In this document: positions 5,972-15,066 of the stretch, one piece after another
Position numbering within the stretch: position 1 is the stretch's first letter
Layout of the letters: every line of letters begins with the position of its first letter
Virus record (IMG/VR): IMGVR_UViG_3300025849_000055
Location: 1 to 49,588 of that record
Strand: one strand, 5' to 3'
DNA from: a virus
Length of the DNA: 49,588 nt
Program-made: the position numbers and the translations under genes
Notes under the pieces: generated by a model
Told to the model about the DNA's origin: nothing
What the model saw: the letters and a program-made list of their open reading frames with translations, nothing else
The model's database searches: none

Positions 5972-8734
5972 ATGGCTACTAGGAAGTATTTAAAATTTGG
6001 GTTGAGAGCAGATAAAAATCTAGCTGATTTAACTGATAGTACAACTGCATTGGGTAATTGTCTTAATGACATAACCAGTGTGAATGATATAGATGGTACC
6101 CCAACTGGGTTTACTGTATCAGACTTGAGTCCCCTATTTGTGATTGCAGATAGTGATATAGATGAAACATTCGACTATACTAGACCGGCAGTTCCGCCAT
6201 ATGCGTTTACTAGACTAAAAGGGACTAGAGCGCAAGCGACAGTTATCGATAGTCTAGGTAGACAAAGCACTAAAGTTATCGAACCACAATTAAGAATACA
6301 AGACTACTTAGATAAGTATAAAACCGTATTTGGTGATCCACCTTTTATTAATGGTGGATCAGGTCCTATAGCAGACTTTATTCCAACAGACAGAATCAAC
6401 AGTAGCACTCAACAAGTTGGTTCTGTTGTTTCTGGTGATGATATTGTTTCGGGTAACGTATATAGACTGATTCAAATAGGGTCTCTTAGTGTTTTTAGTG
6501 CGGCATGGGATTCTCTAGGAGTGGCGACACCAGTTCCACTTGAAGATTCTAGCGGAACTGTTATCAATGCAACTACTTCTAGTGTGTTTACTGCATTACA
6601 GGCTGGCAGTGCTTCATTCCCAGGCGCATTGTTTATGAATATTTCAGTGCAGACCGGTAGTTACGAATCTCCCGAAGCTAACATAGCACCAAGTAACTTA
6701 TCTCCAACTAAATTATACACAAAGATTATAGATAACAATACAACTAACATTTATGTTGATGATTCTTACTGGAACGCCACCGGAAGATTCGTCATAAATG
6801 GTAGACTCTTTGATAACTTTCCAGACGCTAATGGTATATTACAGTTTACTGGTTATCAGGACGGGTCGTTTTCTCCGATAATATCGACTAATGGATTGTT
6901 TTTGTTAGAGCAGGATATAACTGCAAACGAATCCACAGAAGACAACTGGGAAACGATAAGAGGGGGTCTGAGCGATTCGTTTATACCATTCTATCCATTC
7001 TCATATGAGACCGAGTCAAACGCCGGAATTACGAGAATAACCTTTGATTCGAATGGAAAAGACATTATTAAGTTGGCGACTGGAATGTCTGTGACGATAA
7101 CAGATGGTGCTGAAGAGTTAACTGGTAATGTATCAACTGTATCTATTGATGGAAACTATGTAGATTTAGATTTGGACCTCGCTGTTGATAGTGGTGGAAC
7201 GACATATTCTAGACAATTACTAGTGATATCTTCAGAATTGGGTGGAGAAGAAGTATCTTTTTCTAGTATGGGGATTGCTCCAGTAGGATTTTCGCAGAGA
7301 AGAAGAGTTAGATACACATACTACTGGCCTGAAACCACATCGAATATCAACGCAAAGGCTGCGGGTGATATAAGCACTAGTCAATTCGGGTTTGAGAACT
7401 TTTACCCAGTAAACTCAAGTCAAAATTTCGACAGTAAAAAATATAGCTATCCATACTACCGTCAAAAAAGGGCAAGTCCTTTAAACGAATTAGCTAATCA
7501 CGAGTTAAAGGTGACAACAACCTTAAAGGATAGATATATACCAAAAAGTCTATCTAGTACTATTACACCACCTCTTCTATATAATTCCACTGGTCCTGAG
7601 ATGGTGGAAACTGAAGTATCTTTTAACAATCTAGGAAGATGTACTATATTTAGTGACGATTCTCGTTATAATGCATTTTTGTCTATTCAAGTAGGCGATA
7701 TTGTCACAATTTACAACACTGACAACTCCTCTTATATTGCATTTAAGATTGAAACGCTTGAGATAGATAATAATAACACATCTCCGGCAGCTGATAATAT
7801 TACATTTACTATCGACCCAACATTTGCTCTAAGTTTCTTAGCTGTAGATACTTCATATAAAGCAATTATATTAAGAAACGAAGGAATTGCCGGTATATAC
7901 AAATATGTAAATGATGGTGGTGATAATAGAGCGAACATTATAACTAGTGGTGGAGTCGGTGGTTCAATATCGTATTTCGTCAATGAGATATTCGAAGACG
8001 ATTTAGTGTATAAAATAGAGTTTACTGGTGGAGCCGGTAACTCTGATGTAAATCAATCTGGATTTAGAGTTACTTCAGTAGATCATAACAATACACCAGG
8101 TACTCTAAATGCTGACTTCACAGTTCAGGCAAACCCAAACTATAGTGAAACATTCGATAATAGTACTACTGGATTACTTGCTGTCTATCGATCAAAAGGT
8201 TTGATTGAAAAATCAACAGTATCAGAATGCTACGGGGTGATAGGAAAAGAATCTACTGCTCAAGTTAATTCGAATAACAATACCATAGACATTACAGATG
8301 TTACTGGTATATCTGTTGGGAATTTTGTGTATTTTGATGGTGTTATTCCTCATGGTTCTACAGTTGCTAGTATTATCAACACTGGTGGTCAAACAGCAAT
8401 TTCATTGAATGGTAGTAATGTGACATCAGCGGTTCTGTTAAAGGGATCAACTATAGTTTTTGTTGATCACACAGTTGATAGTACGGGTGATGGTAATGCT
8501 GATGGTTGGGAGGGGTTAAATAAAGAATATTGTATTATTCCATTGAACACTGCTCCGCCTTGGTCAGGAACTCCAGTAGGACTTAAAACTCCAGATGCTA
8601 ATCCTAATGTCGTGGCTAAAGAACTTAGATTCTCTAGATTGTCGTTTACATTGCCTACTACGAACATAACGGAAACTGTACCGACATCAACTCGCACATA
8701 TTTAAATATGACGTATACCGACCCAGATGGTTAA
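5972..8734 (+). CDS. Large virion-type protein, probable fibre or fibre-associated
   Basis: A 920-aa protein starting MATRKYLKFGLRADKNLADL, a type of N-terminus I associate with structural proteins of marine T4-like phages (from memory, not searched). The ribosome-binding site is weak (GAGAAAA). It holds a degenerate copy of the shared YxIxxxG module (about nt 6432-6612, VYRLIQIGSLSVFSAAWDSL) and a copy of the second shared module (about nt 8275-8475, NTIDITDVTGISVGNFVYF). Both also occur in the leftward tail proteins. Near the C-terminus is a TSP3-like Asp/Gly loop (DSTGDGNADGW). The presence of the same modules as the leftward fibres argues that it belongs to the virion. Its stop overlaps the stop of the convergent 728-aa gene by 4 nt. 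The exact role is unknown. Confidence 0.72.
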   Translation: MATRKYLKFGLRADKNLADLTDSTTALGNCLNDITSVNDIDGTPTGFTVSDLSPLFVIADSDIDETFDYTRPAVPPYAFTRLKGTRAQATVIDSLGRQSTKVIEPQLRIQDYLDKYKTVFGDPPFINGGSGPIADFIPTDRINSSTQQVGSVVSGDDIVSGNVYRLIQIGSLSVFSAAWDSLGVATPVPLEDSSGTVINATTSSVFTALQAGSASFPGALFMNISVQTGSYESPEANIAPSNLSPTKLYTKIIDNNTTNIYVDDSYWNATGRFVINGRLFDNFPDANGILQFTGYQDGSFSPIISTNGLFLLEQDITANESTEDNWETIRGGLSDSFIPFYPFSYETESNAGITRITFDSNGKDIIKLATGMSVTITDGAEELTGNVSTVSIDGNYVDLDLDLAVDSGGTTYSRQLLVISSELGGEEVSFSSMGIAPVGFSQRRRVRYTYYWPETTSNINAKAAGDISTSQFGFENFYPVNSSQNFDSKKYSYPYYRQKRASPLNELANHELKVTTTLKDRYIPKSLSSTITPPLLYNSTGPEMVETEVSFNNLGRCTIFSDDSRYNAFLSIQVGDIVTIYNTDNSSYIAFKIETLEIDNNNTSPAADNITFTIDPTFALSFLAVDTSYKAIILRNEGIAGIYKYVNDGGDNRANIITSGGVGGSISYFVNEIFEDDLVYKIEFTGGAGNSDVNQSGFRVTSVDHNNTPGTLNADFTVQANPNYSETFDNSTTGLLAVYRSKGLIEKSTVSECYGVIGKESTAQVNSNNNTIDITDVTGISVGNFVYFDGVIPHGSTVASIINTGGQTAISLNGSNVTSAVLLKGSTIVFVDHTVDSTGDGNADGWEGLNKEYCIIPLNTAPPWSGTPVGLKTPDANPNVVAKELRFSRLSFTLPTTNITETVPTSTRTYLNMTYTDPDG

Positions 8735-10917
8735 GACGAAGGCGTTGCTAATATTCTATAATTTCCTGCCGCAACATCTGATGCTGAAGAGTTAGCTACG
8801 AGGAAATACTCTTCACCATTGACGATGATTGGTATCTTATGTGTAATAGTTTGACCAGATATATTTACGCTCGTAGGCACTCCACTTGCATCGTCTGGAA
8901 AAGCTGTTAAACCATCGTGGATGATCGTATCATTATTCTCATCTTGGTAAGAACTTTGTAAAGTTGCAATCTGCTGACTATTAGTAAATAATAGCTTAGG
9001 TTCACCTATAGCTTTTCCGCCTGATCCTGATGTGTTTATGGAAGAATCATCTGCTGTGAACGACACTCCTACGGCAGGAGTAACTCCATTGAAGTTTCCT
9101 GAGGTTGTCCACTGTCTACTAGTACCCAAGTCTGTTATTGTGTAATTTTCTCCGTCAACAAATGACCCATAATCTGTTTCATCTTCTCTAGCGAAGTTGA
9201 AGTCGCCCGCTTGTGCTATTGCAGACGAAGTGAAGAGTGCAGGGATATTTATAGACACGCCTCTGGTGCTTATAATTTTATTAATATCATTCCAAGGATT
9301 GTCTTTACCAGTAAACGCTCTTTTTGCCTCATCAGTCATCGAGTTATGGATATATAATCCTGGCGGCTCTAATGCTTTTGCAGTAGAACCTGAAGAACCT
9401 GCGTTACCCACCCCTGTTGCGATAAAGATAACCGGATACGCTTCAGCATTTTGAATGGTTAAGCCAGCACCACTTGCATTTGCTGTAAAGAAATCACCAA
9501 CTGAATATGTAATTGGTGAGGAAGTCGTTCCGCCTATTGTATTCCAAATACTCTGTATATCAATGGTTAGTGTATAATTCGTACCAACACTAGGTACAGA
9601 GAATGATATCGCATCACCATCGACTGTTAATGAGAGTTTTATTTCAGAGATTGTTGAACTGTGAACAAAGTAATCAGCATTTGCAGGCAACTGTGTAATA
9701 TCATCATCAGTCGCCAGTTTAGTTAGTCGTACTTTGTTTCCTGCTACAAGTGAATGACCACTTCCAAGATTTATTGTATTTGATCCACCATTCATATCAG
9801 AGACACCAAAAGTTTTAACGCCTCTAGTATCCGTTCCTAAACTCTTTATCTTATAGACAACACTGTTTGTATTGTCAAAGCTGCCGTCTTCTACTATTTT
9901 AACACCAGTTGCAATAGTCCCTGCGCCAATATCGTCCCAGTCAGCACCACTACCGAGTGTAGTAATTTGATATTTTTCACCCACCACTAAAGAACCGAAG
10001 TCTGTTGGGGCTCCAACAATAATAGGAGTCCCACTAGATGGATTATTTACTATACTTAAAACTCCAGTAAGCTGTACGCCGTTTCTGGGCGAGAAAGTAT
10101 TTGGTTGATAGGTTAGAATAGTGTTTTTCTTTTTATAATTTATATCAGATATAATGTCATCTATGAGAGGTATTCGATATACGAAAGGGTCTTTATATAA
10201 CTCATCATCATCGGATTCCGCCTCTTCACCCTCACCAAGACTACTATCCTCAGCACCACTTTTTACAATAAGTTTTCTAATGTTTATAGGCAATATACTA
10301 TCATCTCTGGTTAAAGAGACTGTAGTAATGTCAGTCAATGGTAGTGTAGCCTGTGAAACTATATTTCTTAATTGAAAACTCTCTACACCATCGCTATTGA
10401 ATACTTCATAGTCGTAGCCAGCCTCGCTGTTTAATCTGAGTTTAGTACCATCTGGAAATGCTCTTTTACCTCTAAGTAAGTTGGCCTTAAAAGTCCAACC
10501 ATCAAGTGGATCATTTACTGCAAATAAATCTTGTCTGGGTAATACAGGAACAACTATTCCTCCCTCTCCGGCAAAACTAAACCCAGCATCAGTAGCTACG
10601 AATATATCGTTAACTTGTACAGAATCACCTGTTCCATACTCTGAATTATTTGCCGACCAACCAACAAGACTCCAATCTCGCCCTTCTCCCAAAGTCATTA
10701 TTTTATATTTAAGACCTAGTGTTAAGAACCCATAATCTACAGCAGGGCCGACAGCATTTGGATCGTTTTTTAGTCTAGATACGAACTTATTATTTCCATC
10801 GAAAAGTCTAATGTCATCTGCAATACCGCCTTTACCCAAGTTATTGAGTATGGCGGCATCACTAGTTGAACTATCACTTTCCACTAAGTTTAAATTCTTT
10901 ACAAATCCTTGAGCCAT
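8731..10917 (-). CDS. Tail fibre-type structural protein with repeated modules
   Basis: A 728-aa protein with an AGGAAAG ribosome-binding site. The N-terminus (MAQGFVKNLNLVESDSSTSD, then NNLGKGGIADDIRLFDGNNK) resembles the start of marine T4-like phage fibre proteins, as far as I recall, and probably attaches the protein to the virion. The rest is built from repeats. Four copies of the YxIxxLGxGxDW...VGxxFxA module lie at about nt 10588-10734, 9890-10010, 9470-9600 (degenerate) and 9020-9175. One copy of the second shared module is at about 9600-9810 (NTINLGSGHSLVAGNKVRL). There is no enzyme motif. It is the last gene of the leftward fibre cluster and ends convergently on the plus-strand cassette. 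The family-level function is inferred. Confidence 0.75.
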   Translation of the reverse strand: MAQGFVKNLNLVESDSSTSDAAILNNLGKGGIADDIRLFDGNNKFVSRLKNDPNAVGPAVDYGFLTLGLKYKIMTLGEGRDWSLVGWSANNSEYGTGDSVQVNDIFVATDAGFSFAGEGGIVVPVLPRQDLFAVNDPLDGWTFKANLLRGKRAFPDGTKLRLNSEAGYDYEVFNSDGVESFQLRNIVSQATLPLTDITTVSLTRDDSILPINIRKLIVKSGAEDSSLGEGEEAESDDDELYKDPFVYRIPLIDDIISDINYKKKNTILTYQPNTFSPRNGVQLTGVLSIVNNPSSGTPIIVGAPTDFGSLVVGEKYQITTLGSGADWDDIGAGTIATGVKIVEDGSFDNTNSVVYKIKSLGTDTRGVKTFGVSDMNGGSNTINLGSGHSLVAGNKVRLTKLATDDDITQLPANADYFVHSSTISEIKLSLTVDGDAISFSVPSVGTNYTLTIDIQSIWNTIGGTTSSPITYSVGDFFTANASGAGLTIQNAEAYPVIFIATGVGNAGSSGSTAKALEPPGLYIHNSMTDEAKRAFTGKDNPWNDINKIISTRGVSINIPALFTSSAIAQAGDFNFAREDETDYGSFVDGENYTITDLGTSRQWTTSGNFNGVTPAVGVSFTADDSSINTSGSGGKAIGEPKLLFTNSQQIATLQSSYQDENNDTIIHDGLTAFPDDASGVPTSVNISGQTITHKIPIIVNGEEYFLVANSSASDVAAGNYRILATPSS

Positions 10918-10926
10918 TATACTTTC

Positions 10927-13900
10927 CTAGATTTCGTCCATGTCTATAGTCCAACCATATGTTGAGGTTAGTACCTGATATTTTTTCTTTGGATGACTTG
11001 GGTCATCAGTATCGCCGGGTATATCATCTAGTGCCCTAACCGATAGTCTTACTGCTAAACCATTTCCGTCCAAATACTTACCTACGCCATTCAATGCAAA
11101 CCCTCGTTGCCCCTTTAGATATACAGCAACATTTCTTCTTGGTGTTGGAGAATCCACCAAAGCAGTTGTATATAGATCAGCAATTAAATCACCGGCAACA
11201 GATGCGGGTAGTCTATTGTTCTGAAGATTTATCTTATTAGTTTCATTACAAAAGGCAAGACTGAATGGAGTATATCCATCAAAATCATTAATAGAGCAAT
11301 TAATATCCAAGACTTTAATTGCCGCTGAAAAGTCTGGAATATTTCCAGTAAAGTTGTTGCTCGAAATGTCAAAATATCTCAAGTTGCCGGCTACAGGTTT
11401 TGGGAAGCTACCAGAGAAAGAATTTCGTTGAATTTTATAGTCAGATAATGAAGTCAAACTATTCAAAGCATCAATACTTCCAGTATATCCTAGATTAAAT
11501 AAAGCATTTTGTGTGGCGTAAGAGACTCGTCTAAATCTAGCACCGGTGTCGTTAGATGAATTTCCTGCGCCACCGCCTAGATCATAATACGATTGTCTTT
11601 CAGCTATGGCTCCATAGCCTGTACTATATGAAGATGAACCAGATGCGTCAAACTCATCACCATAACTTCTTACACCGCCTCTGCTACTCCAAGGCGCATT
11701 TGATGGGCCTGTACGAACCACTCTATAACTTTGACCATTAAATAAATGCTTAAGGTGTACTCTGTTCATATTAGAACGACTCTCGGCAGGCAAGAATATG
11801 TCTCCAACCTTCGGGTTAGAACCTGTTTGGTTTTCAGTACCTTGATACCCTGAAAAATTGGTAGGATATGGAGTATTCGCTACCCAACCCACATTTTCCC
11901 ATCTGAATTTTATTTGCGCCGGAGTACCTGATCCTGTGTCTGATATAAGACACCACAGACCCGGAGTAATATTATCAATATTTGATTCTTTATATCTCAA
12001 ATACTGGTTATTCTGAGGTGTAGTCCCGTATGCTGAAGATGTGCTAAAATCTACATGGGTTTGATCTGTGTCACCGGCGCTCCAACCAAAATCTTCAAAT
12101 TCTTTGTGATATAAATCACCATAGTAATTCAAGTTAAACATTGTTGATGTTGACGATATTCTATTGATTCTATATATTGCACCAACATTAGCGGCCTGTG
12201 GACTTGAAAGCCTACTTTTATTATTATATAGAAAACACTTCTCTAAACGAGTTTTACCACTCAGAGACGGAAAAGCTCCAGTACCATTAACAGTAATGGA
12301 ATAAATCTGTTGTAGGTTTGTGCATGATTCCAGAGGTATACTATATACTTCTGAGTTTTCTGGATTATCGTTTACCCATCTTGTAGATGTGGAATGATGA
12401 CCGTACATAAAGAGATACCGAAGCGAATTTTTGATATCGTCAAAATGTTTACCCGTTCTATTTGGTCGACCGTCTATTCCCCAGAAATCTCCTAAAGCGT
12501 TATAACCTACACCATGATCATATCTCGTACTTCCTCTAGGCCCATAATATTGGTAATAATACATTCTTTGGTTATTGCCACTAAAGGTATTGTCGTCAGG
12601 TGTAAATTTAAGCCCTGTATTATAGTAAACCCTAACTAGTCTTAGGTTGGGCTTAGCCGCCATGTACCCAGAGAAGTTTCCTCTAACTGACCTATTACCA
12701 TTGAGCGAGTACTGCCCGCAATATCGTACAAATAAGTAGGTCATGGCCGAATGCCCGGCGATCTTATCAGATGTCCATGTTCTATCTGCCAAAGAGTAAT
12801 ACGGATCTGGCTCAAAATGATTCAACCAGAACGTAGATAAGTTTGGATTATTGGATATATCAACAGTATTGTGATCAGTGTATGCACTGCGGAAATATGT
12901 TAGTTTTTTACTTCTACAGTACACACTTCTATCGGCATTACTCTTTAATCTGTCAGCAGATGAGACATTATTTGCCATAGTGCCAGCAACATACGGAGTT
13001 TTATTGATAGATTTAAGTGGTACAGAGTAATGATCCCACCTAGTCAATTCTTCACTATTACACATATGTCTAGATAAGTAGTTATATGCCGCATAGTGTA
13101 TTTTTTCTTCTTTGATTCCTTTGTATACTGGATCAATGAATATATCATCAGCAACATTCGGTCCCGCCCACTTGTGCAGAGAGTGAAGAAATCCGTTGGA
13201 AGCAGTATATGCGCCTGAAATGATTGCTGACCCACTTGTATTTCGCAATTGAAATGAATCTCCAGACACACTGTGAACTTGATAGATAGTTCCATCAGCA
13301 AGACCAGAAAGATTACTACCCATTTCGCCAGTAAACACCATAGCGGTTATAGGTGTGCCATCATCATATGCATGATATTGATATCGAACATAGTCGTTAT
13401 CGGCAAACCTATGATTAGCAATTGTAAACGTAGCGGTAGTGCTATTAACCGAATATACGCTTCCAATAGCCGGATTGAAAGTTACCATATATGATGGGTC
13501 TGGTCCTATAGGACTACTTCCAATACTAGTAATTCTTGGAGTACCTCTTTCGCTATTTGTCGCTCCAATCTGGAAGTTCTGGACATTTACAAGATGTGAA
13601 TAATCAATAGATATATTACCTTGAAAAGAGTTACGCAAATCTACTTTCTCCAAACTAGGTGGAAGTCGATTAATTTGCTCTTGAGCAACTATTTGGTTTA
13701 GCTGATCATTGACATTTCCCTCTGTACTAGGGTAAAGGGCTTCTAGATTGCCTAATCCTAATTCCTCTAGATATTGCCACCCATTCATAAGATCATTGTT
13801 CGTCATCTGCAATTCTAGCAGACCCGGTGCTATAAATTTAAAGTCTGGTATGACCTTGAACTTACCACTATTTAGAAGAACCCTAGACAGATTTTCCATT

Positions 13901-15063
13901 TTGGTAAAGGGAAACTCTTTTGTATATAGTCCACTAAATCTAATTTCACTAATCCTGCTTGGTGGATAGTATAGATTGAATGTATGTGTAGATGCCGAAT
14001 TCAACCCACTTTCATTTACATATGAAAGACGATTAGCGGCAACTACGGCTGCATCAAACTTATATGGAGGAGTGTTTAGTGTAATGTCTTGTCTTTTAAT
14101 CGAAAATGGTACTTTTCCTAAGTTGTCTTCTAGAATTGGTAGATTACCAGTGGTTGCGAACTGAGCAGTATAATTGCGAGTTCCACTAAACTCCCATGAC
14201 AAAGGTATACCCTTCATTACTGGGAAGTCCACGTTAGCACCATTAACATTAAGTCTAATAGTATGGGTAGGAATCTCTCCCCTAAACTCTTTTACTACTG
14301 GTTCTGATGTAACGCCTAGTTGAGTTAGAGACAGATATTCTCCAGAAACTTCTAGTTTAGCACCATAAGTTATATAGCTGTCTGGATTCGGATCACCAAT
14401 GGGCGACCAAGAAGAGACCCTTGATGTTGAAATGTCTGCACTTTTGATCGGCCACTTCTTTAAATGAAGCATGGTGATGTTAGTAAAATCGGTGACATTG
14501 GAGCCTGCGTTTAATCCACTCAAAACAAAACTAGTTTCCGATGGGGTACCCGTTACAGTATAATCACCATCAGTCAGGTCACTACCAGTATCTGCTACTC
14601 TTACTTGATCGCCAGCAACTAGAGTGTATGTTTTACCATTGACCACATTGGTTAATAATCCAGTGCCGGTAACAGTATTAGTGCCTGCAGTGACACCAGT
14701 GATATCTTTTATTGGAACAAGTTCAGGATTATTATAGTCAATATAATCATACTTGATTGCTCCTGCAATAACTCTATCATTAATAGCAAGATTATAGTTT
14801 TGAGTAGCATCTACTTCTTTAAATGTCTGTATTTGACCTTTTGCAGTACGAGCAGACTCTAACTGAGAATAGAACAATCTATCCTGATTATCAACCAAAC
14901 CAGAGATTTGATGAAAGTCAGCAACACCCAACTCTTCTGTACGCCTAACATTTCTAATCAAATCCAAGTCGGCTATTCTAAGACCTAGGTTAGCCAGAGA
15001 TTGATCAAAGCGATCTACATCAATAAGCGAGTTGGCTACATTTAATCCTCTGAGAATTGCCAT
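10927..15063 (-). CDS. Giant fibre-type protein with leucine-rich-repeat-like segments
   Basis: A 1378-aa protein. The N-terminus (MAILRGLNVANSLIDVDRFD, then SLANLGLRIADLDLIRNV) looks like a virion-attachment segment. LRR-like segments occur at about residues 356-512 (LSRVLLNSGKFKVIPDF, INRLPPSLEKVDLRNSFQGN), 950-1010 (LESCTNLQQIYSITVNGTGA) and 1199-1302 (GNLRYFDISSNNFTGNIPDF, NKINLQNNRLPASV). The LxxLxxxxNxFTGxIPxF form recalls the plant-type LRR consensus. Between them are one copy of the HxF...xGDxV module (about nt 13170-13460) and two of the YxI...G module (about 11630-11745 and 11785-11970). Another module copy lies at about 14450-14700. LRR folds usually bind proteins or glycans, so a receptor-binding role is plausible but unproven. 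It sits 9 nt upstream of the 728-aa gene. Confidence 0.75.
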   Translation of the reverse strand: MAILRGLNVANSLIDVDRFDQSLANLGLRIADLDLIRNVRRTEELGVADFHQISGLVDNQDRLFYSQLESARTAKGQIQTFKEVDATQNYNLAINDRVIAGAIKYDYIDYNNPELVPIKDITGVTAGTNTVTGTGLLTNVVNGKTYTLVAGDQVRVADTGSDLTDGDYTVTGTPSETSFVLSGLNAGSNVTDFTNITMLHLKKWPIKSADISTSRVSSWSPIGDPNPDSYITYGAKLEVSGEYLSLTQLGVTSEPVVKEFRGEIPTHTIRLNVNGANVDFPVMKGIPLSWEFSGTRNYTAQFATTGNLPILEDNLGKVPFSIKRQDITLNTPPYKFDAAVVAANRLSYVNESGLNSASTHTFNLYYPPSRISEIRFSGLYTKEFPFTKMENLSRVLLNSGKFKVIPDFKFIAPGLLELQMTNNDLMNGWQYLEELGLGNLEALYPSTEGNVNDQLNQIVAQEQINRLPPSLEKVDLRNSFQGNISIDYSHLVNVQNFQIGATNSERGTPRITSIGSSPIGPDPSYMVTFNPAIGSVYSVNSTTATFTIANHRFADNDYVRYQYHAYDDGTPITAMVFTGEMGSNLSGLADGTIYQVHSVSGDSFQLRNTSGSAIISGAYTASNGFLHSLHKWAGPNVADDIFIDPVYKGIKEEKIHYAAYNYLSRHMCNSEELTRWDHYSVPLKSINKTPYVAGTMANNVSSADRLKSNADRSVYCRSKKLTYFRSAYTDHNTVDISNNPNLSTFWLNHFEPDPYYSLADRTWTSDKIAGHSAMTYLFVRYCGQYSLNGNRSVRGNFSGYMAAKPNLRLVRVYYNTGLKFTPDDNTFSGNNQRMYYYQYYGPRGSTRYDHGVGYNALGDFWGIDGRPNRTGKHFDDIKNSLRYLFMYGHHSTSTRWVNDNPENSEVYSIPLESCTNLQQIYSITVNGTGAFPSLSGKTRLEKCFLYNNKSRLSSPQAANVGAIYRINRISSTSTMFNLNYYGDLYHKEFEDFGWSAGDTDQTHVDFSTSSAYGTTPQNNQYLRYKESNIDNITPGLWCLISDTGSGTPAQIKFRWENVGWVANTPYPTNFSGYQGTENQTGSNPKVGDIFLPAESRSNMNRVHLKHLFNGQSYRVVRTGPSNAPWSSRGGVRSYGDEFDASGSSSYSTGYGAIAERQSYYDLGGGAGNSSNDTGARFRRVSYATQNALFNLGYTGSIDALNSLTSLSDYKIQRNSFSGSFPKPVAGNLRYFDISSNNFTGNIPDFSAAIKVLDINCSINDFDGYTPFSLAFCNETNKINLQNNRLPASVAGDLIADLYTTALVDSPTPRRNVAVYLKGQRGFALNGVGKYLDGNGLAVRLSVRALDDIPGDTDDPSHPKKKYQVLTSTYGWTIDMDEI

Positions 15064-15066
15064 TTA

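Noticed and set aside
8700-8770. Search for a terminator at the convergent junction
   Set aside because: No stem-loop followed by a T-run is visible on either strand.
9246-9253. TATAAATA on the minus strand inside the 728-aa gene (also 35594-35601 in gp8 and 38971-38978 in gp7)
   Set aside because: A few exact matches are expected by chance at this AT content, and these lie within coding sequence without a nearby downstream start, except the gp8 one, about 150 nt before the DUF4815 gene. They were not called as promoters.
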